From Marinobacter sp. (GTDB lineage Bacteria; Pseudomonadota; Gammaproteobacteria; Pseudomonadales; Oleiphilaceae), in NCBI RefSeq assembly GCF_014859525.1, contig NZ_JACUUB010000004.1, positions 1 to 64,000 of the forward strand: 64,000 nt of DNA, read 5' to 3'. The translations under genes were made by a program, and so were the position numbers. Below, piece by piece: positions 51,041 to 60,358 of the stretch; within the stretch, counting starts at the first letter, position 1; every line of letters starts with the position of its first letter. Below the pieces are notes generated by a model. It was not told the DNA's origin, ran no database searches, and was given only the letters and a program-made list of their open reading frames with translations.

Positions 51041-51940
51041 TCAGGCGGCTATTTCAGCTTTCAGGGCGTCGAGAATCACGCGGGCGAACTCTCGGGGGGA
51101 GTCTTCCTGGAGGAAGTGGCCGCCTCGCAAGGTGATGTGGGGCTGGCCCAAAGCGCCGGGAATGCGACGCTGCATGTGGCGATCACCACCCCGGGTGATT
51201 GGGTCGCCATTGCTGAAACAAGTGATAAACGGTTTGCGCCACTTTTCCAGCGTTCGCCAGGCTTCGCGGTTGGCGGCGCTTGCCGGGTCGTGCGGCGAAA
51301 CCGGCACCAGCGCCGGGAACGCTCGGGCACCGGCTTTGAATTCGGCATTCGGGAAGGGCGCCTCGTAGGCGGCCATTTCATTGGCGCTCAGGGTGCGTTC
51401 GGTGCCCAGCTGAATGATCCGGGCCACCGGGAACCAGGGGCTGTGGCAGGCGAAGGCTTTCCAGGCCCGGAACACCGCAGGCGCGGGCAGATCCCCGGTG
51501 GGTAGCATGCCGTTGCCAACGATGATTCTGCTGAAGCGTCGATGATGCTCTGCGGCCAACCTGAGCCCAAGCAACGATCCCCAATTCTGGCAAACCAGTG
51601 TGATATTCTGGAGCTCCAGAGCGTCGATCCAGCGAGTCAGCCAGGTCATATGATTGTCGTAGCTGTAATCGGTCACATCGGCCGGTTTGTCAGACTTTCC
51701 AAAGCCAATCAGGTCCGGCGCCAGCACCCGGTAGCCCGCACTGGCCACCGTCGGGATCATATGACGGTACAGGTAAGACCAGGAGGGTTCGCCATGCAAC
51801 ATGATAACCGGGGCCGCGTTGCGGGGGCCTTCATCGACGAAGTGCATCCGCAGGCCGGGCCCGACGTCCTGATAGTTTGCTTTGAAGGGGTAATCCGGAA
51901 GGCCTGTGAAGCGGGCTTCGTCGGTTCTCAGAATACGCAT
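51041..51940 (-). CDS. Haloalkane dehalogenase homologue with Asn at the nucleophile
   Basis: An alpha/beta hydrolase of 299 residues close to haloalkane dehalogenase subfamily I (DhlA type). HGEPSWSYLYR holds E51, the halide and oxyanion residue. Further features are W120 next to the nucleophile position, acid D246 in SNGDPIT, and base H275 in GGHFLQED. The nucleophile, normally Asp in QDWG, reads Asn119 in CQNWG (codon AAT, one base from GAT). In DhlA the Asp-to-Asn mutant was reported to regain activity by deamidation. So this is either inactive, self-maturing, or active on something else. I chose ATG 51940; the open frame extends to 51988. Confidence 0.88.
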   Translation of the reverse strand: MRILRTDEARFTGLPDYPFKANYQDVGPGLRMHFVDEGPRNAAPVIMLHGEPSWSYLYRHMIPTVASAGYRVLAPDLIGFGKSDKPADVTDYSYDNHMTWLTRWIDALELQNITLVCQNWGSLLGLRLAAEHHRRFSRIIVGNGMLPTGDLPAPAVFRAWKAFACHSPWFPVARIIQLGTERTLSANEMAAYEAPFPNAEFKAGARAFPALVPVSPHDPASAANREAWRTLEKWRKPFITCFSNGDPITRGGDRHMQRRIPGALGQPHITLRGGHFLQEDSPREFARVILDALKAEIAA

Positions 51941-52062
51941 GCCATCGACTGTCCTGACTGATTGGTTGCGTGACTGTCGTAACAACAATCTTCAGAAGTC
52001 AGAATAAATCAGATCGAAGATTTGTGTGTTTGAGTTGCGTAACAGTGCGTTGCCAGTTTGAA

Positions 52063-52311
52063 TCAGGATGCGATTCCAAAGACGCGCTCAGGGTTTTCAA
52101 CCCGGGCCAAGGCGTCGTCACAGCAGTTTACGGCACCGCAGTCGTCGGCAGAGCACAGGCCGATGGTATTGCACTGAATATCCAGGTAGTTGTCACCCTG
52201 ATTGCCGAAAATCCGGTTACGGGAAAGGGTAGACTGGCAGTGTCCACACAGCAGTGTGGGTAGCGCGCTGCCCTGCGCAAGAATGGCGTGGTAGTGGGTG
52301 TTGTCTGTCAT
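52063..52311 (-). CDS. Small cysteine-rich protein of unknown function
   Basis: An 82-residue protein I do not recognise. Seven cysteines are arranged as CGHC at 22-25, then C47, C53, C58, C63 and C64, with H24 between the first pair; this suggests metal or iron-sulfur binding. No signal peptide or membrane segment is seen. A strong AGGAGG lies seven bases before the ATG, which supports it as a real gene. A 7-pair hairpin (51987-51993 with 52016-52022) just downstream may end its transcript. Confidence 0.7.
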   Translation of the reverse strand: MTDNTHYHAILAQGSALPTLLCGHCQSTLSRNRIFGNQGDNYLDIQCNTIGLCSADDCGAVNCCDDALARVENPERVFGIAS

Positions 52312-52406
52312 AAATTCCTCCTGATACCACGAATATGGCGGCTAAATGTGACGTTTCAAAGTCTCTGCCGTGGCTTTTTGAATTTTAAGTTCAGGGGGTA
52401 TACGTA

Positions 52407-52757
52407 TCAGGCATCAGGATCGACCACGGGGCGGCGGTTTGAGCGTTTGTCTTCCCAGTCCAGATTTTTGGGGTCATACCAGCCGAGCTTTTCCAGAACT
52501 TTTTGGCGAGTGAATCGGGAGAGGGTGGGCCACAGTTCCTGGAAGTCTTCGAGGCCTTTGTCACGATGCCGTTGTTGTTTGCTGCGCAGGCGATTGAGAA
52601 TGCGCGGCAAATGCAAGGCTTCGCCGAGCTGGCCCGGAACGAGAACCTCTTGTCCCATCACTTTGCGGCGGTGTGTGCGAGCAGCCAGAACCTTCTGAAG
52701 TTCTGCTGCTGCCTCAAGGGCGGTTTCAACCGTAAATGTATCTGAATCCAACAACAT
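52407..52757 (-). CDS. Hypothetical protein
   Basis: A 116-residue protein I do not recognise. It is rich in charged residues, with a helical N-terminal part (VETALEAAAELQKVLAARTHRRKV), a QRHRDKG segment and a KLGWYDP ending. No signal peptide, membrane segment or metal motif is seen, so it is probably cytoplasmic. The SD (CAGG) is weak. It is divergent from the AI-2E permease gene. Confidence 0.6.
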   Translation of the reverse strand: MLLDSDTFTVETALEAAAELQKVLAARTHRRKVMGQEVLVPGQLGEALHLPRILNRLRSKQQRHRDKGLEDFQELWPTLSRFTRQKVLEKLGWYDPKNLDWEDKRSNRRPVVDPDA

Positions 52758-52886
52758 AACCTGTAATTGGCTGATCGTTAGCCTGCCACTATATCCTGAA
52801 GTTGGCTACAGTGGCCACGCTGTCGTGTTAGGCTGTTTTTCCGCAACAATTGCATCGTCGATAGACGCTGATCGCATCGGGATTTA

Positions 52887-53984
52887 ATGATTATGTACGC
52901 AAAACTTGAGACAAGGACTTTTCTGGCGATGCTGGTGGGCGTTTCCATTGCCTTTGCGTTGTTGATGAAACCATTTTTTGGGCCAATATTCTGGGCAATC
53001 GCGATCGCACTGATCTTCTATCCGGTGCAGCAATGGCTAACCCGAACGCTTGGCCCCAGGCGAAACCTCAATGCCATCATCACGCTGCTTATTTGCGTCA
53101 TCATCGTTGTGATTCCTGTGTTGGGTCTGGGCGCGGCTCTCATTACAGAGGGCGTTGGCCTGTACCAGAAGATCCAGAGCGGCGATATTCGCCCGGGTGA
53201 GTACATCGATCAGATTAATCAGTCATTTCCTGCGATTCAGGCATTTCTCGGGCAGTTTGATGTCAATTTTTCGGAATTTCGTGACCGCGCGGTTAACGCC
53301 TTTTTGGGCGGAAGCCAGTTTCTTGCCAAGCAGGCGCTTGGCATAGGCCAGAATACGTTTCAGTTTTTCCTCGGCTTGGCGTTGATGGTCTACCTGGCGT
53401 TCTTTTTGATCAGAGATGGTCAGCAGTTAGTGGAGCTGCTTATCAAAGCGTTGCCGCTGGGGGATGAGCGCGAGCGACTGCTGTTCGCCAAGTTTGCTGA
53501 AGTTACCCGTGCAACCGTAAAAGGTAACTTGCTGATTGCCATCATTCAGGGTGCCCTGGGTGGCCTGATTTTCTGGATACTGGGTGTCAAGGGGGCGCTG
53601 CTGTGGGGCGTGGTAATGGCCATTTTCTCTCTGTTGCCGGCGGTTGGTGCCTCCATTGTCTGGGTGCCGTTGGCCGTTTACCTTGCCGCCGTTGGCGATG
53701 TAGTGCCTGCCGTAATCCTGTCGGTTTACGGTATGGTGATTATTGGCCTGGCAGATAATGTGCTGCGCCCGATTTTGGTGGGCCGTGATACCAAAATGCC
53801 GGATTATCTGGTGCTGTTATCCACCTTTGGTGGCCTTGTCATGTTCGGCATCAACGGCTTTGTGATGGGGCCGCTGGTGGCCGCACTGTTTATGGCGTTC
53901 TGGGGGATATTCATTCGGGAGTTCAGTGAGGAAGCCCAGTCTGACGCCACGGAAACTGCACCAGATTCAGAACAGCGAGATTAG
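52887..53984 (+). CDS. AI-2E family (PerM-type) transporter
   Basis: A 365-residue membrane protein of the AI-2E exporter superfamily, with about seven to eight hydrophobic segments. Two segments lead the protein, a soluble stretch lies near residues 85-150, and the C-terminal membrane block carries the family signatures PAVGASIVWVPLAVYL and DNVLRPILVGRDTKMPDYLVLLSTFGG. Known members export autoinducer-2 or act as Na+/H+ antiporters; the substrate here is unknown. The start may be ATG 52887 or 52893. Confidence 0.9.
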   Translation: MIMYAKLETRTFLAMLVGVSIAFALLMKPFFGPIFWAIAIALIFYPVQQWLTRTLGPRRNLNAIITLLICVIIVVIPVLGLGAALITEGVGLYQKIQSGDIRPGEYIDQINQSFPAIQAFLGQFDVNFSEFRDRAVNAFLGGSQFLAKQALGIGQNTFQFFLGLALMVYLAFFLIRDGQQLVELLIKALPLGDERERLLFAKFAEVTRATVKGNLLIAIIQGALGGLIFWILGVKGALLWGVVMAIFSLLPAVGASIVWVPLAVYLAAVGDVVPAVILSVYGMVIIGLADNVLRPILVGRDTKMPDYLVLLSTFGGLVMFGINGFVMGPLVAALFMAFWGIFIREFSEEAQSDATETAPDSEQRD

Positions 53985-53997
53985 ACCGGATCATAAC

Positions 53998-54033
53998 AAA
54001 AAGGCCGCCCTGCATAAGCTGGGCGGCCTTTTT
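53998..54033. terminator. Bidirectional terminator between the AI-2E gene and ilvD
   Basis: GGCCGCCC (54003-54010) and GGGCGGCC (54021-54028) form an eight-pair stem, flanked by AAAAA on the left and TTTTT on the right. It serves the plus-strand permease gene and the minus-strand ilvD. Confidence 0.92.
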
Positions 54034-54050
54034 GTTTTCATCAGCGGTGG

Positions 54051-55886
54051 TCAGTCCAGTTTGGAAAGATCCCTGACCGCGCCTTTGTCGGCGCTGGTGG
54101 CCAACAGCGCGTACGCTTTCAGCGCAGCGGATACTTTCCGGTCGCGCGGCAGCTCAGGTTTCCAGCCCTTGGCATCCCGGGCCTGGCGCCGCTGCTCGAG
54201 CTCGTCATGGCTGATCTGCAGGTTGATCGAGCGCTCCGGAATGTTGATCAGGATGGTGTCACCATCTTCGATCAGACCGATGGCGCCGCCGGCAGCGGCC
54301 TCCGGTGAAGCGTGGCCAATGGACAGGCCGGAAGTGCCACCGGAAAAGCGGCCGTCGGTCAGCAGCGCGCAGTCCTTGCCCAGCCCCTTCGATTTAAGGT
54401 AACTGGTCGGGTACAGCATTTCCTGCATGCCAGGGCCGCCCCGGGGGCCCTCGTAGCGAATGATCACGACGTCACCGGGTTTAACCTCATCGCCCAGAAT
54501 GCCGGCAACGGCCGCGTCCTGGCTTTCAAACACCCGGGCCTTGCCTTCAAACACGTAAATGCTTTCATCCACGCCGGCGGTTTTCACCACGCAGCCATCC
54601 CGGGCGATGTTGCCGAACAGCACGGCCAGGCCGCCTTCGGATGAATAGGCATTTTCAACCGAACGGATGCAGCCGTCCTCGCGGTCGCCGTCCAGACTGG
54701 GCCAGCGTGTGGACTGGCTGAAAGCGGTCTGGGTGGGGATGCCGGCTGGGCCGGCTTTATAGAATTCGATCACTTCGGGGGTGGGTGAGCGCATGATGTC
54801 CCACAGCTCGAGAGCCTCTTTCATGGTTTTGCTGTGCACGGTTGGCAGGTCGGCGTTGATCAGGCCACCGCGCTCCAGCTCGCCCAAGATGCCCATAATG
54901 CCGCCAGCCCGATGAACATCCTCCATGTGGTATTTGGGGGAGTTGGGGGCGACTTTGCACAGCTGCGGGATCTTTCTCGACAATTGGTCAATCTCAGCCA
55001 GGGTGAACTCAACCCCGCCTTCCTGAGCTGCCGCCAGCAGGTGCAAAATGGTATTGGTGGAGCCACCCATGGCGATGTCCATGACCATGGCATTTTCAAA
55101 GGCAGGCAGCGAGGCAATGCTGCGGGGCAGCACGCTGGCGTCATCGTGTTCGTAAAAGCGTTTGGCATTCGCCACAATTTGGCGACCGGCCTCCAGAAAC
55201 AGTTGTTCACGGTCTGCGTGGGTGGCCAGCAGGGAGCCATTGCCGGGCAGCGCAAGGCCGATGGCTTCTGTCAGGCAGTTCATCGAGTTAGCGGTAAACA
55301 TGCCGGAGCAGGAGCCGCATGTCGGGCAGGCGCTGCGCTCGTATTCTGCGACCTTTTCGTCGCTGGCGCTGGGGTCTGCAGCGATGACCATGGCATCCAC
55401 CAGGTCAAGTTTGTGCTCAGACAGCTTGGTTTTACCGGCCTCCATCGGGCCACCGGAAACGAAAATGGTGGGAATGTTCAGGCGCATGGCGGCCATCAGC
55501 ATGCCCGGAGTGATCTTGTCGCAGTTGGAAATGCACACCAGCGCGTCGGCGCAGTGGGCGTTCACCATGTATTCCACAGAGTCGGCGATGATCTCTCGGG
55601 AGGGCAGCGAATAGAGCATACCGTCGTGGCCCATGGCGATGCCGTCATCCACCGCAATGGTGTTGAACTCTTTGGCAACGCCACCGGCGGCTTCGATTTC
55701 GCGGCAGACCAGCTGGCCCAGGTCTTTCAGGTGAACGTGGCCAGGTACAAACTGGGTGAAGGAGTTGGCGACGGCGATGATCGGCTTGCCGAAGTCGTCA
55801 TCTTTCATGCCAGTGGCGCGCCAGAGCGCCCTGGCACCGGCCATGTTGCGGCCAGCAGTTGACGTGTGGGAACGGTACTGGGGCAT
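54051..55886 (-). CDS. ilvD: Dihydroxy-acid dehydratase
   Basis: IlvD forms the 2-oxo acids for valine and isoleucine; the valine precursor 2-oxoisovalerate is also the LeuA substrate. It has 611 residues. The iron-sulfur ligands lie in [12 protein letters not shown] (Cys122) and [17 protein letters not shown], and the C-terminal [21 protein letters not shown] carries the conserved end. It is transcribed alone toward the shared terminator. Confidence 0.98.
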   Translation of the reverse strand: MPQYRSHTSTAGRNMAGARALWRATGMKDDDFGKPIIAVANSFTQFVPGHVHLKDLGQLVCREIEAAGGVAKEFNTIAVDDGIAMGHDGMLYSLPSREIIADSVEYMVNAHCADALVCISNCDKITPGMLMAAMRLNIPTIFVSGGPMEAGKTKLSEHKLDLVDAMVIAADPSASDEKVAEYERSACPTCGSCSGMFTANSMNCLTEAIGLALPGNGSLLATHADREQLFLEAGRQIVANAKRFYEHDDASVLPRSIASLPAFENAMVMDIAMGGSTNTILHLLAAAQEGGVEFTLAEIDQLSRKIPQLCKVAPNSPKYHMEDVHRAGGIMGILGELERGGLINADLPTVHSKTMKEALELWDIMRSPTPEVIEFYKAGPAGIPTQTAFSQSTRWPSLDGDREDGCIRSVENAYSSEGGLAVLFGNIARDGCVVKTAGVDESIYVFEGKARVFESQDAAVAGILGDEVKPGDVVIIRYEGPRGGPGMQEMLYPTSYLKSKGLGKDCALLTDGRFSGGTSGLSIGHASPEAAAGGAIGLIEDGDTILINIPERSINLQISHDELEQRRQARDAKGWKPELPRDRKVSAALKAYALLATSADKGAVRDLSKLD

Positions 55887-56037
55887 GGTGAGCAGCTATC
55901 TCCGTGATTATCTGGTTGCAGGGAATGCAGAGAATAACAGATTCAACGCTGGTCGCATGGCTGTTTTGCGGGTGGGTGTTTACAATACGTAACAAGTAGC
56001 AAGATATTTTCCAATCGATTACCAGGGGAGTTTGTTT

Positions 56038-57291
56038 ATGGGAGGCCAGGAAAGCCTGCCGCTGCGTCGTCTGAAGGACTTCCAGCCATTGGGCCGGTTG
56101 ACCGACGATCAGCTAGTTTTGCTTGCCAGCCGGGCTGAACGCAGAACCCACGGGCCCGGACAACGAGTGATGGAACGAGGGGTACGGGATGGCCTGGATT
56201 ATTTCCTGATCGCCGGAAAAATCGAGCTGGAGTCTGTAGATGGTCGCAAAACCGTCATCGAGGCAGAGACCGAAAAAGCGGTGAACCCCATCGCTCGGCT
56301 ACAGCCCAGAATGTACGAGGTGACCGCCGTAAAGGCTTGCGAGTTTCTGGTGATTGAGCAGGAGGTTCTTAACCAGATGCTCCGGGCAGCCCCTGTGGCT
56401 CAGGTCGAGATGGCCTCTGGTGATGGCGGTGCGGATGAGAGCGAAGAGCATCACTTGCTCATGGAGTTTTACGCCGAGCTTCGGTCGAATCAGCTCAAAT
56501 TACCGAGTGTGCCTGACGTCGCCTGGAAAGTCCGGAGGGTAGTAGATCGCGAGGATTCCACCGCCATGGAAGTTGCTAACGCGGTTTCCGCCGACCCTGC
56601 GATGGCTGCGAAGCTGGTCCGCTCTTGCAACAGCCCGCTCTACCGCGGTTTTAGCGACGTACGTAACGTGCGTGAATCGGTGGTCAGGTTGGGTATGAAA
56701 ACCACCCGACAACTGGTGACGGTCTTTGCGATGCGCGAAGTGTTCAAAACCCGTCGGGCGTCTTTGCAGGCGGAAATGGAGCAATTGTGGCGGCATTCCA
56801 GAGAGGTGGCCGCCCTGTGTTGGGTATTGGCCGACCATGCCACTCGCATAGATCCGGAAGAGGCTCTGCTGGCAGGCTTGCTACACGATATCGGCATCGT
56901 CCCGGTGTTGGTGCAGGCAGAGCATCATGTCAACCTGTTCGCGGATGAGAAAAACCTGCAACATGCCATGGCGGAACTCCGCGCCGACGTGGGTTGCGCC
57001 GTGCTTGAGAACTGGGAGTTCCCGGCATCGTTTGTGCAGGCGGCCCGGCATGCCGAAGACTGGCACTATGAATGCCGGGAGTCGGCACCTCAATTGGTTG
57101 ATGTTGTGATCGTGGCGCAGTTGCATTCCATGATTGGATCCAGCCAGAATGCTGGCTTGCCCGCCTTCGATCAGGTTCCTGCCTGGCGTCGGCTGGGAGA
57201 GTTGGATCTTAACGCATCCCGAAGCCTGAATCTGTTAAGTGAGGCTCGGAGCCGGGTGGATGAGGTTCAAAAGCTCCTGTCGATCCGATGA
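56038..57291 (+). CDS. HDOD domain protein with N-terminal cyclic-nucleotide-binding-like domain
   Basis: A 417-residue signalling protein. Residues about 10-120 resemble a cyclic-nucleotide-binding barrel (LGRLTDDQLVLLASRAERR, DYFLIAGKIELES, then PRMYEVTAVKACEFLVI), but the phosphate-binding cassette lacks the usual Gly-Glu pair, so nucleotide binding is doubtful. Residues about 145-340 form an HDOD domain with LPSVPDVAWKVRRVVD, ADPAMAAKLVRSCNSPLYR and LLHDIG. I chose ATG 56038 after GGGGAG; TTG 56032 is the alternative. The role is unknown. Confidence 0.88.
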   Translation: MGGQESLPLRRLKDFQPLGRLTDDQLVLLASRAERRTHGPGQRVMERGVRDGLDYFLIAGKIELESVDGRKTVIEAETEKAVNPIARLQPRMYEVTAVKACEFLVIEQEVLNQMLRAAPVAQVEMASGDGGADESEEHHLLMEFYAELRSNQLKLPSVPDVAWKVRRVVDREDSTAMEVANAVSADPAMAAKLVRSCNSPLYRGFSDVRNVRESVVRLGMKTTRQLVTVFAMREVFKTRRASLQAEMEQLWRHSREVAALCWVLADHATRIDPEEALLAGLLHDIGIVPVLVQAEHHVNLFADEKNLQHAMAELRADVGCAVLENWEFPASFVQAARHAEDWHYECRESAPQLVDVVIVAQLHSMIGSSQNAGLPAFDQVPAWRRLGELDLNASRSLNLLSEARSRVDEVQKLLSIR

Positions 57292-57321
57292 CCTACATCC
57301 CGTTCCGGAGTTGGCCTTCCA

Positions 57322-57915
57322 GTGAATGAAACCATTATGAATGTTCCCCTGTTTCCTCTGAATTCCATTGTTTTGCCCGGGGGGCGCATTCCCCTCCAGC
57401 TGTTTGAGCCTCGGTACATCGATATGTTGTCCCGATGCATGAGGGAGGATCGTGGGTTTGTTGTCGTGCTATTGCGCGACGGCGCAGAAACGGCCAGTAA
57501 AGCCGCATTCTACGATGTCGGTACTTATGTCCGGATTATCGATTTTCAGCAACTGGATAATGGCCTGCTGGGGATCACGGTTGAAGGTGAGCGGAAGGTG
57601 TCCGTCGTGCGAAGCTGGCAGCAGGACGACGGTCTGAACCTGGGCGATGTGGAATGCTTGATTGCTGAAGCGGAAAGCGTGGTGCCAGAGCGTTACCACG
57701 AGTTGCCATCGGTGTTGCGGGCCTTGTTCCGGCATCCGGTGGTAAATGATCTGGGTATGGATGTGGACTATGAAGACGCCCGGCACGTAGGCTGGCGATT
57801 AACCGAACTGTTGCCGTTGGACAAACAGGAAAAGCAGAGGCTGGCAGAACTGCAAGATCCGCTGAAGCGACTGGACCGGCTATTAGAGCTGCTTGAGGCA
57901 CTTGAGCAGAACTAG
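57322..57915 (+). CDS. Lon N-terminal-domain (LON substrate-binding) protein
   Basis: A 197-residue protein of the LON-substrate-binding family, with the marker PLFPLNSIVLPGGRIPLQLFEPRYIDM. It has no protease or ATPase domain, so it is not Lon itself. Its function is unknown. Start GTG 57322, or ATG 57337. It ends four bases inside the convergent DedA-PAP2 gene. Confidence 0.85.
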   Translation: MNETIMNVPLFPLNSIVLPGGRIPLQLFEPRYIDMLSRCMREDRGFVVVLLRDGAETASKAAFYDVGTYVRIIDFQQLDNGLLGITVEGERKVSVVRSWQQDDGLNLGDVECLIAEAESVVPERYHELPSVLRALFRHPVVNDLGMDVDYEDARHVGWRLTELLPLDKQEKQRLAELQDPLKRLDRLLELLEALEQN

Positions 57916-59363
57916 AACAGCGGCCGACAAGCGACGCTGGCGGTATTCCATTGCATAGCCAGGTAGCCTGCTGAAAATGCCAGCCAAAGCGCGACCGCGA
58001 CCCAGGTGCAGGCGTCCGCCCAAATTGGTACGCGGTCATAGCGACTGTAACTTGCCCGTATTGCGCCGGTGATCACCAGTCCGAGTAAGAACCCGCCAAG
58101 CACGTCGGTAAACCAGTTTGTGCCCAAATAGAGCTGGCTTAGCCCGATCGGAATCAATGGTAATGACAGCAAGACGTAGGTTTGCCAGCGTTGCTTTTTG
58201 CGACTTTCACCGGCGATAAAGCTGGCGGCCATAGTCACCAGAACCGTCGCGCCTGTGGCCTGAGCGCTGGGGAAAGTGCCGGAGGTCGGGGGTTTCAGTA
58301 ATGGGCTCGGGCCCTCAAACGGCAGGCCGGTTTTCAGAAGCCAGACGCTGACCAGGCTCAGCAGGGCCGCACCGGCAATGTGCAACGCAGCGGCGTAATA
58401 ACCGCGAAAGGCAAGCACCAGGGTCGCCATAAGGGCCGCACTCAACAGAACCGGTGGATCGCCCAGTAGCGTGGCCGCCGCAGCCGGAATGTCCAGCAGG
58501 GGTTGTCGTAGTGCATCAAACCAGCTTGAGACCAGTTGATTGAATTCGTAGGTCCGGCGACTGAAGTTGACCACCTGAGTCAGAATCAGGAGCATCGCCA
58601 GCGCAGCGGCGGCCATGACGATGGAAGGCAGCGGGAACTCACCTTTGCGAGAGGGTCTTTCGTTGGTGTACAGCCGCCAGAAGCGATGGGTGGTGTCGTA
58701 CCGGGTCATGCGGGATTCCAGCCAGCGATACGGCCTGCTGCCTTCACCAACGCCAAGGCGGAACTGAAGCACCACAACATAGAGCACGACCAGAATGGCG
58801 GCGCTGACAGCTATAACCGGGTAAAAGTGAGGAGGTGGTTCGATCTCGCTGGCCAGTGCGCTGCCGATGGCATAGCCTGGCAGCACATAGACCAGCGCCC
58901 AGCCCACGGCGGAGATCAGATTGAAGCTGAGAAAACGTCGCCAGGACATGTGTAAGGCGCCGGCAATCAGCGGTATGACCGGGCGAATCGGTCCTATAAA
59001 ACGCCCGGCAATCACGCTTTTGCCGCCGTGCGCGTTGAAAAAGGTTTCCCCTCGGGTGACGAGTCCCGGGTATCGGGTGAAGGGCCAGACGGAATGCAGG
59101 CGGCCTTTGACATAGCGACCTATCGCAAAGCTTATGGCATCGCCGATCACCGCGCCCAGCCCCGCCCACAACAATGCCTCTGACAGTGGCATGCCTGACT
59201 TTCCAGCCAGAGCAGCAAACCCGAACAGCATGGCAACTCCCGGCACGATCAGGCCGGCAATGGCGATCGATTCGACCATCGCTGTGGCGAACAGTGCCAG
59301 AATCAGCCAGCCTGGATTGTCGCCTACCCAGGCAGCAGCGTCTGCTAACCAGGTTTCTGTCAT
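57912..59363 (-). CDS. DedA-PAP2 fusion with a degenerate PAP2 domain
   Basis: A 483-residue membrane protein. Residues about 1-200 form a DedA domain with the family E31, P41-G, and GRFIGPIRPVIPLIAGA (120-136); DedA proteins act as lipid or undecaprenyl-phosphate transporters. Residues about 240-440 form a PAP2 domain. Its motifs are altered: K344 with G351-P352 for RP, P365-S-A-Q368 for PSGH, and S409-Q ... N416 for SR ... H. Both catalytic His and two Arg are gone, though K344, S366 and D420 remain. The domain is unlikely to be a phosphatase. Its start overlaps the stop of the gene before it. Confidence 0.85.
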   Translation of the reverse strand: MTETWLADAAAWVGDNPGWLILALFATAMVESIAIAGLIVPGVAMLFGFAALAGKSGMPLSEALLWAGLGAVIGDAISFAIGRYVKGRLHSVWPFTRYPGLVTRGETFFNAHGGKSVIAGRFIGPIRPVIPLIAGALHMSWRRFLSFNLISAVGWALVYVLPGYAIGSALASEIEPPPHFYPVIAVSAAILVVLYVVVLQFRLGVGEGSRPYRWLESRMTRYDTTHRFWRLYTNERPSRKGEFPLPSIVMAAAALAMLLILTQVVNFSRRTYEFNQLVSSWFDALRQPLLDIPAAAATLLGDPPVLLSAALMATLVLAFRGYYAAALHIAGAALLSLVSVWLLKTGLPFEGPSPLLKPPTSGTFPSAQATGATVLVTMAASFIAGESRKKQRWQTYVLLSLPLIPIGLSQLYLGTNWFTDVLGGFLLGLVITGAIRASYSRYDRVPIWADACTWVAVALWLAFSAGYLAMQWNTASVACRPLF

Positions 59364-60358
59364 GCCTCGATAGATTCTCCCGGACTGAACCAGGCGGAAT
59401 CCATGCCGCGTTTGCGGGCTTCATGTATTGCCTGATTTGCCCGGTTGCGCAGTGAGGCCGTGCTGGTATCGCCGTTGCCGCGCGTAGTGCAGCCAAGACT
59501 GACCGACGTTCTGCCAATGCCGGGCCATTCATGTTCGCCAATGGTTCTGCGGATCCGTTCAGCAATCACGCGAACGCCCTCCTCGGGGGTGAAGGGCAGG
59601 ATCAGAAAAAATTCTGATTCGTTGAGCGTGTACAGGGTGTCGCCGGCGCGGATAACGCCGAATAAGTGCTCGGTAACCTGTCTGAACAAGCGTTGTAAGC
59701 CGGGTTTGCCATGGAGATCGCGCACTTCGTCCGCATAGTCCAGGCTGAGGTTGATCACCGACAGTGGGTGGCCGGTGGCGATCGCACGGCTGATTTCTTT
59801 CTGCAGGGTTTCATCAAGAAAGCGCGAATTGTGGGCGCCGGTCACCGGGTCGGTAATGGCCAGATCTTCGGCTGACTGGGCGATGTTGTCGTAGTGCCAA
59901 ATGTAGAGCGCAACCACCACCAGCAGCAGGATAAGGCCTGCGGAGACGATCAGCGCGGTTGCACCCGGAGTTGTAATCCAGACCTTGCCAACCACCGGAA
60001 TCAACAGCAGCGCGGAAAGTCCGAGCCCCCGTCGTAAAGGCAAGATCAGCAAGTTAAGAGCCAGTAATGGCATGGCCCAGTGAATAACGCCCGGGCTGTC
60101 CAGAGCAAGAATGGCCGCGACCAGGCCGCTGTTCAGGCCGGCAAGAATCAGGAGGTGACCCGACGCTGACAATTGCTGGCGGCGGCATACCAGGGTGTAT
60201 ATCAGACCAGAAAGCAGCAGGCCGGTCATCACCAGAGCCAGATAGAACAGCTCATAGAAGCCATAGCGAAGGTTTTGTAGTGCCAGCGTAAAGATGAAAA
60301 TGGCGGTCAGGCCGTATCCGAAGCTGTGTGTCCAGGTTCTCAAGCGTGTTTCTGTCAT
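59360..60358 (-). CDS. Membrane protein with degenerate GGDEF domain (NESEF)
   Basis: A 332-residue protein with about five membrane segments (residues 13-155) and a GGDEF-like domain at about 165-325. DPVTGAHNSRFLDE marks the domain start. The active-site loop reads NESEF (246-250) in place of GGDEF, and the first metal Asp of the DxDxFK region is replaced by Ser205. It is therefore not expected to make c-di-GMP and may bind a nucleotide or act as a scaffold. It overlaps its neighbours by four bases on each side. ATG 60409 would overlap the previous gene more, so I chose 60358. Confidence 0.85.
   Translation of the reverse strand: MTETRLRTWTHSFGYGLTAIFIFTLALQNLRYGFYELFYLALVMTGLLLSGLIYTLVCRRQQLSASGHLLILAGLNSGLVAAILALDSPGVIHWAMPLLALNLLILPLRRGLGLSALLLIPVVGKVWITTPGATALIVSAGLILLLVVVALYIWHYDNIAQSAEDLAITDPVTGAHNSRFLDETLQKEISRAIATGHPLSVINLSLDYADEVRDLHGKPGLQRLFRQVTEHLFGVIRAGDTLYTLNESEFFLILPFTPEEGVRVIAERIRRTIGEHEWPGIGRTSVSLGCTTRGNGDTSTASLRNRANQAIHEARKRGMDSAWFSPGESIEA

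Noticed and set aside
54834-55862. A 342-codon plus-strand open frame within ilvD
   Set aside because: Antisense shadow of the certain ilvD gene; composition is unlike a real protein.
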